DNA from: DHVE2 group archaeon
GTDB lineage: Archaea; Thermoplasmatota; Thermoplasmata; Thermoplasmatales; Aciduliprofundaceae
Reading direction: 5' to 3'
Length of the DNA: 8,313 bases
NCBI GenBank assembly: GCA_015522955.1
Contig: WALG01000090.1
Span: 1-8,313, forward strand
Shown piece by piece: positions 5,554-8,313 of the stretch. Under the pieces are notes generated by a model. The model was not told the origin of the DNA. It saw only the letters and a list, made by a program, of their open reading frames with translations, and did no database searches. Positions within the stretch are counted from its first letter, which is position 1. Every line of letters begins with the position of its first letter. Made by a program: the position numbers and the translations under genes.

Positions 5554-6942
5554 ATGAAGAAGAAAATATTCAGAAAGAGACTTGTCTCCATAAGTATTAT
5601 AGTAGTCCTAATAGTTGGATCAGTATCAGGCTATTATTTTCTCGCTCAGTCAAATGCCAATAAATTAAAAATTTTAGGTTGTGGGTATTTCTTCGGGCCT
5701 GCTCCGCATGAACCAAATAAAAACATCACCTATGTTTATCTGAACTTATCTGCACCTCTTTTTCAAAGAGATTCAATTCATATCTATAAATTTGTTGGCT
5801 ATCCTGAGAACATGTACTATAATATGGCGGTGTGGCGAGTAAACAGCACTCAGAATGGCAAAAGCAATATTACCATACCTGTCAACATGCTTGAAAATCT
5901 CAATGGCACAATGAATATTGATATAAAAAGAGGCAAATCTTATCTGTATCATGGAGAAATCTCCTTTTTCACAAAACTTCGATTAAATGCCTCCGTGGAG
6001 GTGGTACGGGTGCGTCCTACAAGCATCAAATATGCATTTATAACGAAAGTATGCCTTCTTATAGTATCTGAAAAACCTGTTTACATCTCAGGAGTGAATG
6101 TGAAAATATTCAATATGACTCTATACAAAAGCGTTTTGAACGTTATTTTTGGAAGTAGAGAAGTAAACATAAGTGTTGAAAATGCAGGAAAAAATGTGCA
6201 ACTTGTTCGTAATGGTATCCTGCCCATCAAAGTTACTCTGTTTTACCCAACGTATCCTTACGATGAGAAACCAGGGAAATATACGATTAGCGGGAGTTAT
6301 ACCCTCAACTTTACGTATTCTCCCGTAACCATAATTAATTATAGTGTGGAATATGGAGGCTTGTATACAGAATTATATTTTAATCTTAATAAGGCACCGG
6401 AATATCCTGTTCACCTGGTAGTCTGCAGAAGTAATGGAGCAATTATAGGAAAAGGATATGGGTGGGGCAAAGATGAAAATGGCACTGTGTTTATGAATGT
6501 TGACCTATGGCATGATTACAATTTCAATGGTACATATATAGGATATTTAATAGATGAATATGGCTTCGTGATAGATGTGTATACCTTCACTTTGAAAGCC
6601 GGTCCACTCCAGTTAATTAGTCATACTGAGAAGTACAATGAGACAGATAAGGCTAATAGGATAATTCTGAGATCAATTATTCTCAGACTCAAAAATCTTG
6701 GAAATTCCATGGTAAGGATAACTTACTATCGATACACAATCACCTATGCAGTTAATGGAACAAAAGTTGTTTCAGGGGATTATCCATGGTTCTATGGAGT
6801 GGTAAGTGCTGGAAAGATTGCAAATTTGACACTTCCGTTTTATGTCAAACTTTTCAAAGGAAATAAATACAGTGTCTTCATTGAATTCCATGGTGGAAAT
6901 GGTGATGTTAAATATACCTTAAAGTACAAATTCATAACGTGA
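5554..6942 (+). CDS. Membrane-anchored surface protein, heavily N-glycosylation-sequon bearing, unknown function
   Basis: I do not recognise this 462-residue protein. A basic start (KKKIFRKR) precedes one hydrophobic helix (about 11-30), a signal anchor or uncleaved signal; the rest is hydrophilic and should lie outside the cell. It is rich in Tyr, Asn, Ile and Val with alternating patterns suggesting beta-sandwich domains. No second membrane helix, catalytic motif or C-terminal anchor is seen. There are 15 N-x-S/T sequons (Asn 57, 64, 97, 105, 117, 145, 187, 205, 252, 262, 309, 325, 362, 401, 424), spread evenly, which fits an archaeal N-glycosylated envelope protein. C43 follows the helix by about 13 residues, too far to be a convincing lipobox. 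The coding sequence is visibly more AT-rich than the trkAH and glycosyltransferase genes, which may reflect fast evolution or transfer. It stands as a single-gene unit with its own TATA box. Confidence 0.85.
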   Translation: MKKKIFRKRLVSISIIVVLIVGSVSGYYFLAQSNANKLKILGCGYFFGPAPHEPNKNITYVYLNLSAPLFQRDSIHIYKFVGYPENMYYNMAVWRVNSTQNGKSNITIPVNMLENLNGTMNIDIKRGKSYLYHGEISFFTKLRLNASVEVVRVRPTSIKYAFITKVCLLIVSEKPVYISGVNVKIFNMTLYKSVLNVIFGSREVNISVENAGKNVQLVRNGILPIKVTLFYPTYPYDEKPGKYTISGSYTLNFTYSPVTIINYSVEYGGLYTELYFNLNKAPEYPVHLVVCRSNGAIIGKGYGWGKDENGTVFMNVDLWHDYNFNGTYIGYLIDEYGFVIDVYTFTLKAGPLQLISHTEKYNETDKANRIILRSIILRLKNLGNSMVRITYYRYTITYAVNGTKVVSGDYPWFYGVVSAGKIANLTLPFYVKLFKGNKYSVFIEFHGGNGDVKYTLKYKFIT

Positions 6943-6965
6943 TGCCTGTATTCTTTAGTTTTCAT

Positions 6966-6981
6966 AACAAATACTTTAAAC
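6966..6981 (+). promoter_or_regulatory. TATA-box promoter of the permease gene
   Basis: AACAAATACTTTAAAC (6966-6981) combines an A-rich BRE-like stretch with a TTTAAA box centred about 26 bp ahead of the ATG at 7004. The transcript should begin at or next to the start codon (leaderless). No Shine-Dalgarno precedes the ATG. The T-rich stretch just upstream (about 6951-6963, CTTTAGTTTTC included) may weakly end the preceding gene's transcript. Confidence 0.55.
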
Positions 6982-7003
6982 TTTCAAAAGATACCGTATC
7001 TCA

Positions 7004-8305
7004 ATGAAAAGGGGAGATAAAAAACTCCATTTCTGGTCTGTATTTGCCATTGGTGTAGGTGGGATGGTCGGTGGAGGCATCTTTGCGGTTCTCGGTCTCG
7101 CAGTGGAACTTGCGCATGGAGGCACACCAATAGCCTTTGCAATTGCTGGTTTTGTGGCATTGCTTACCTCCTACTCATATGCGAAGTTAAGTGTGACCTA
7201 TCCTACTCGAGGTGGAACTGTGGAATTTCTCAATCAATCTTACGGCACTGGAATTTTTACAGGAGGGCTCAACATACTTCTATATCTGAGTTACATAATA
7301 ATGCTATCCCTGTATGCATATGCCTTTGGAAGTTATGGAGCCACATTTTTTCATAGCAATTATAATTTGTGGAAACACGTGCTCATAACCTTTTCAATTC
7401 TACTTTTCACAATCATAAATATAATTGGCTCGAAGGCGGTGGGCGAGTCTGAAGAGTATATTGTGGGTATAAAACTCTCAATTCTTCTGTTGTTTGTGAT
7501 TATAGGTATGTGGAGCATCCATGCTTCTCGTCTTGCTCCAGATACTTGGGTCAATCCAGTGAGTCTGATAGCGGGAGGCATGATTATATTTCTTGCCTAT
7601 GAAGGATTTGAACTGATTGCCAACACTGCAGAAGATGTGGATAATGTGCGCAAGACTCTTCCTAAGGCATATTATGCCTCGGTGGGATTTGTTATAGTAC
7701 TCTATGTTGCTATAGCCATAGTGGCAGTCGGTAATCTTCCTTTATCAGAATTAATAAATGCCAGAGATTATGCACTTGCAGAGGCAGCCAAGCCTTTTCT
7801 TGGAAGTGTGGGATTTTTGCTTATAGCCATAGCAGCGCTTCTATCCACAGGCTCGGCTATAAACGCCACGCTATACAGTTCCGCAAGAGTGAGTTATGTG
7901 ATTGCCAAGGATGGAGAACTACCCCAAGCGTTTGAGAAAAAAGTGTGGCGCAGGCCCATTGAGGGATTGTTAATCACCGCCGTGCTCACAATAATAGTGG
8001 CGAATCTCTTCGATCTTTCAAGCATATCAATCATAGGCAGTTCTGGATTTCTCATAATATTTGGGCTGGTCAATCTGGCAAATTTCAAACTTTACAGGAA
8101 GACGGGAGGAAACAGAGCGCTATCCATGCTCGGTGCCATAATGGCATTTTTTGCAGTATCTATTCTATTTCGTGAAGTCTTTGCAACCAATCCTCAGGGT
8201 ATTGAGATATTCATTGTTATGCTCATACTCTCATTCCTTGCAGAATACCTGTATCGCAGAATCACAGGAAGAGAATTGAAGTATCTGATAAAAATAAATA
8301 TATGA
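7004..8305 (+). CDS. APC-superfamily amino acid permease
   Basis: A 433-residue, roughly 12-helix transporter of the amino acid-polyamine-organocation superfamily, probably carrying an amino acid or amine across the cytoplasmic membrane with a cation. Helix 1 holds the glycine-rich unwound substrate site GVGGMVGGGIFAVLG (17-31). Helix 6 and its following loop read AYEGFELIANTAEDVDN (198-214), then RKTLPKA (216-222), the familiar pattern of this family. The loop after helix 8 has YSSARVSYVIAKDGELP (291-307), another hallmark. The length is in the usual 430-480 range and the C-terminus is short, so the gene seems complete. The sequence does not tell the substrate, and no biosynthetic or catabolic neighbour helps. 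It is preceded by its own promoter and is not part of an operon with the gene before it. Confidence 0.92.
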   Translation: MKRGDKKLHFWSVFAIGVGGMVGGGIFAVLGLAVELAHGGTPIAFAIAGFVALLTSYSYAKLSVTYPTRGGTVEFLNQSYGTGIFTGGLNILLYLSYIIMLSLYAYAFGSYGATFFHSNYNLWKHVLITFSILLFTIINIIGSKAVGESEEYIVGIKLSILLLFVIIGMWSIHASRLAPDTWVNPVSLIAGGMIIFLAYEGFELIANTAEDVDNVRKTLPKAYYASVGFVIVLYVAIAIVAVGNLPLSELINARDYALAEAAKPFLGSVGFLLIAIAALLSTGSAINATLYSSARVSYVIAKDGELPQAFEKKVWRRPIEGLLITAVLTIIVANLFDLSSISIIGSSGFLIIFGLVNLANFKLYRKTGGNRALSMLGAIMAFFAVSILFREVFATNPQGIEIFIVMLILSFLAEYLYRRITGRELKYLIKINI

Positions 8306-8313
8306 TGCTATGA

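Noticed and set aside
8302..8313. ATG overlapping the permease stop (ATGA), as if a next operon gene began
   Set aside because: The frame reads ATG ATG CTA TGA and stops at once.

Overview
The window looks like a stretch of archaeal (euryarchaeal) chromosome. The evidence is TATA-box/BRE promoters placed about 25 bp ahead of start codons with little or no room for a leader, T-run rather than hairpin terminators, a split one-domain TrkA plus TrkH potassium system, and an HTH/Zn-ribbon regulator of a type I know mainly from archaea. The frequent AGA/AGG arginine codons and general protein style would suit a thermophile of the Thermoplasmatota/DHVE2 (Aciduliprofundum-like) kind. That placement is inference only; no marker gene fixes it.

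Layout. 1-298: no convincing protein gene. It holds G/C-rich sequence able to fold, a 10-bp-periodic block at 41-120, and T-runs on both strands at about 191-247 that could end transcripts from both sides. 299-2275 (-): a multi-spanning GT-C-like glycosyltransferase with a large ectodomain inserted after its first membrane helix. 2276-2356: divergent promoter region. 2357-4415 (+): a trkA-trkH operon for K+ uptake. 4416-4633: a convergent gap with dense inverted repeats that looks like a structured RNA, followed by T-runs for both flanking transcripts. 4634-5480 (-): an HTH/Zn-ribbon regulator downstream of, and overlapping, a QueH-family protein. 5481-5553: a second divergent promoter region. 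5554-6942 (+): an unrecognised membrane-anchored surface protein with 15 N-glycosylation sequons. 7004-8305 (+): an APC-superfamily amino acid permease.

How the genes relate. TrkA and TrkH form one K+ transport system (cytosolic NAD-binding gate regulator plus membrane channel subunit). QueH and the HTH/Zn-ribbon protein probably share a transcript, but a functional link is unproven. The GT-C-like enzyme and the sequon-rich protein both point to an envelope built from glycosylated proteins, though they lie in separate transcription units. No CRISPR array, insertion sequence, tRNA or rRNA was found.

The points most worth following up are the fold-rich gap at 4417-4548, the domain-inserted glycosyltransferase, the start-codon anomaly of the HTH/Zn-ribbon gene, and the periodic, fold-rich left edge.
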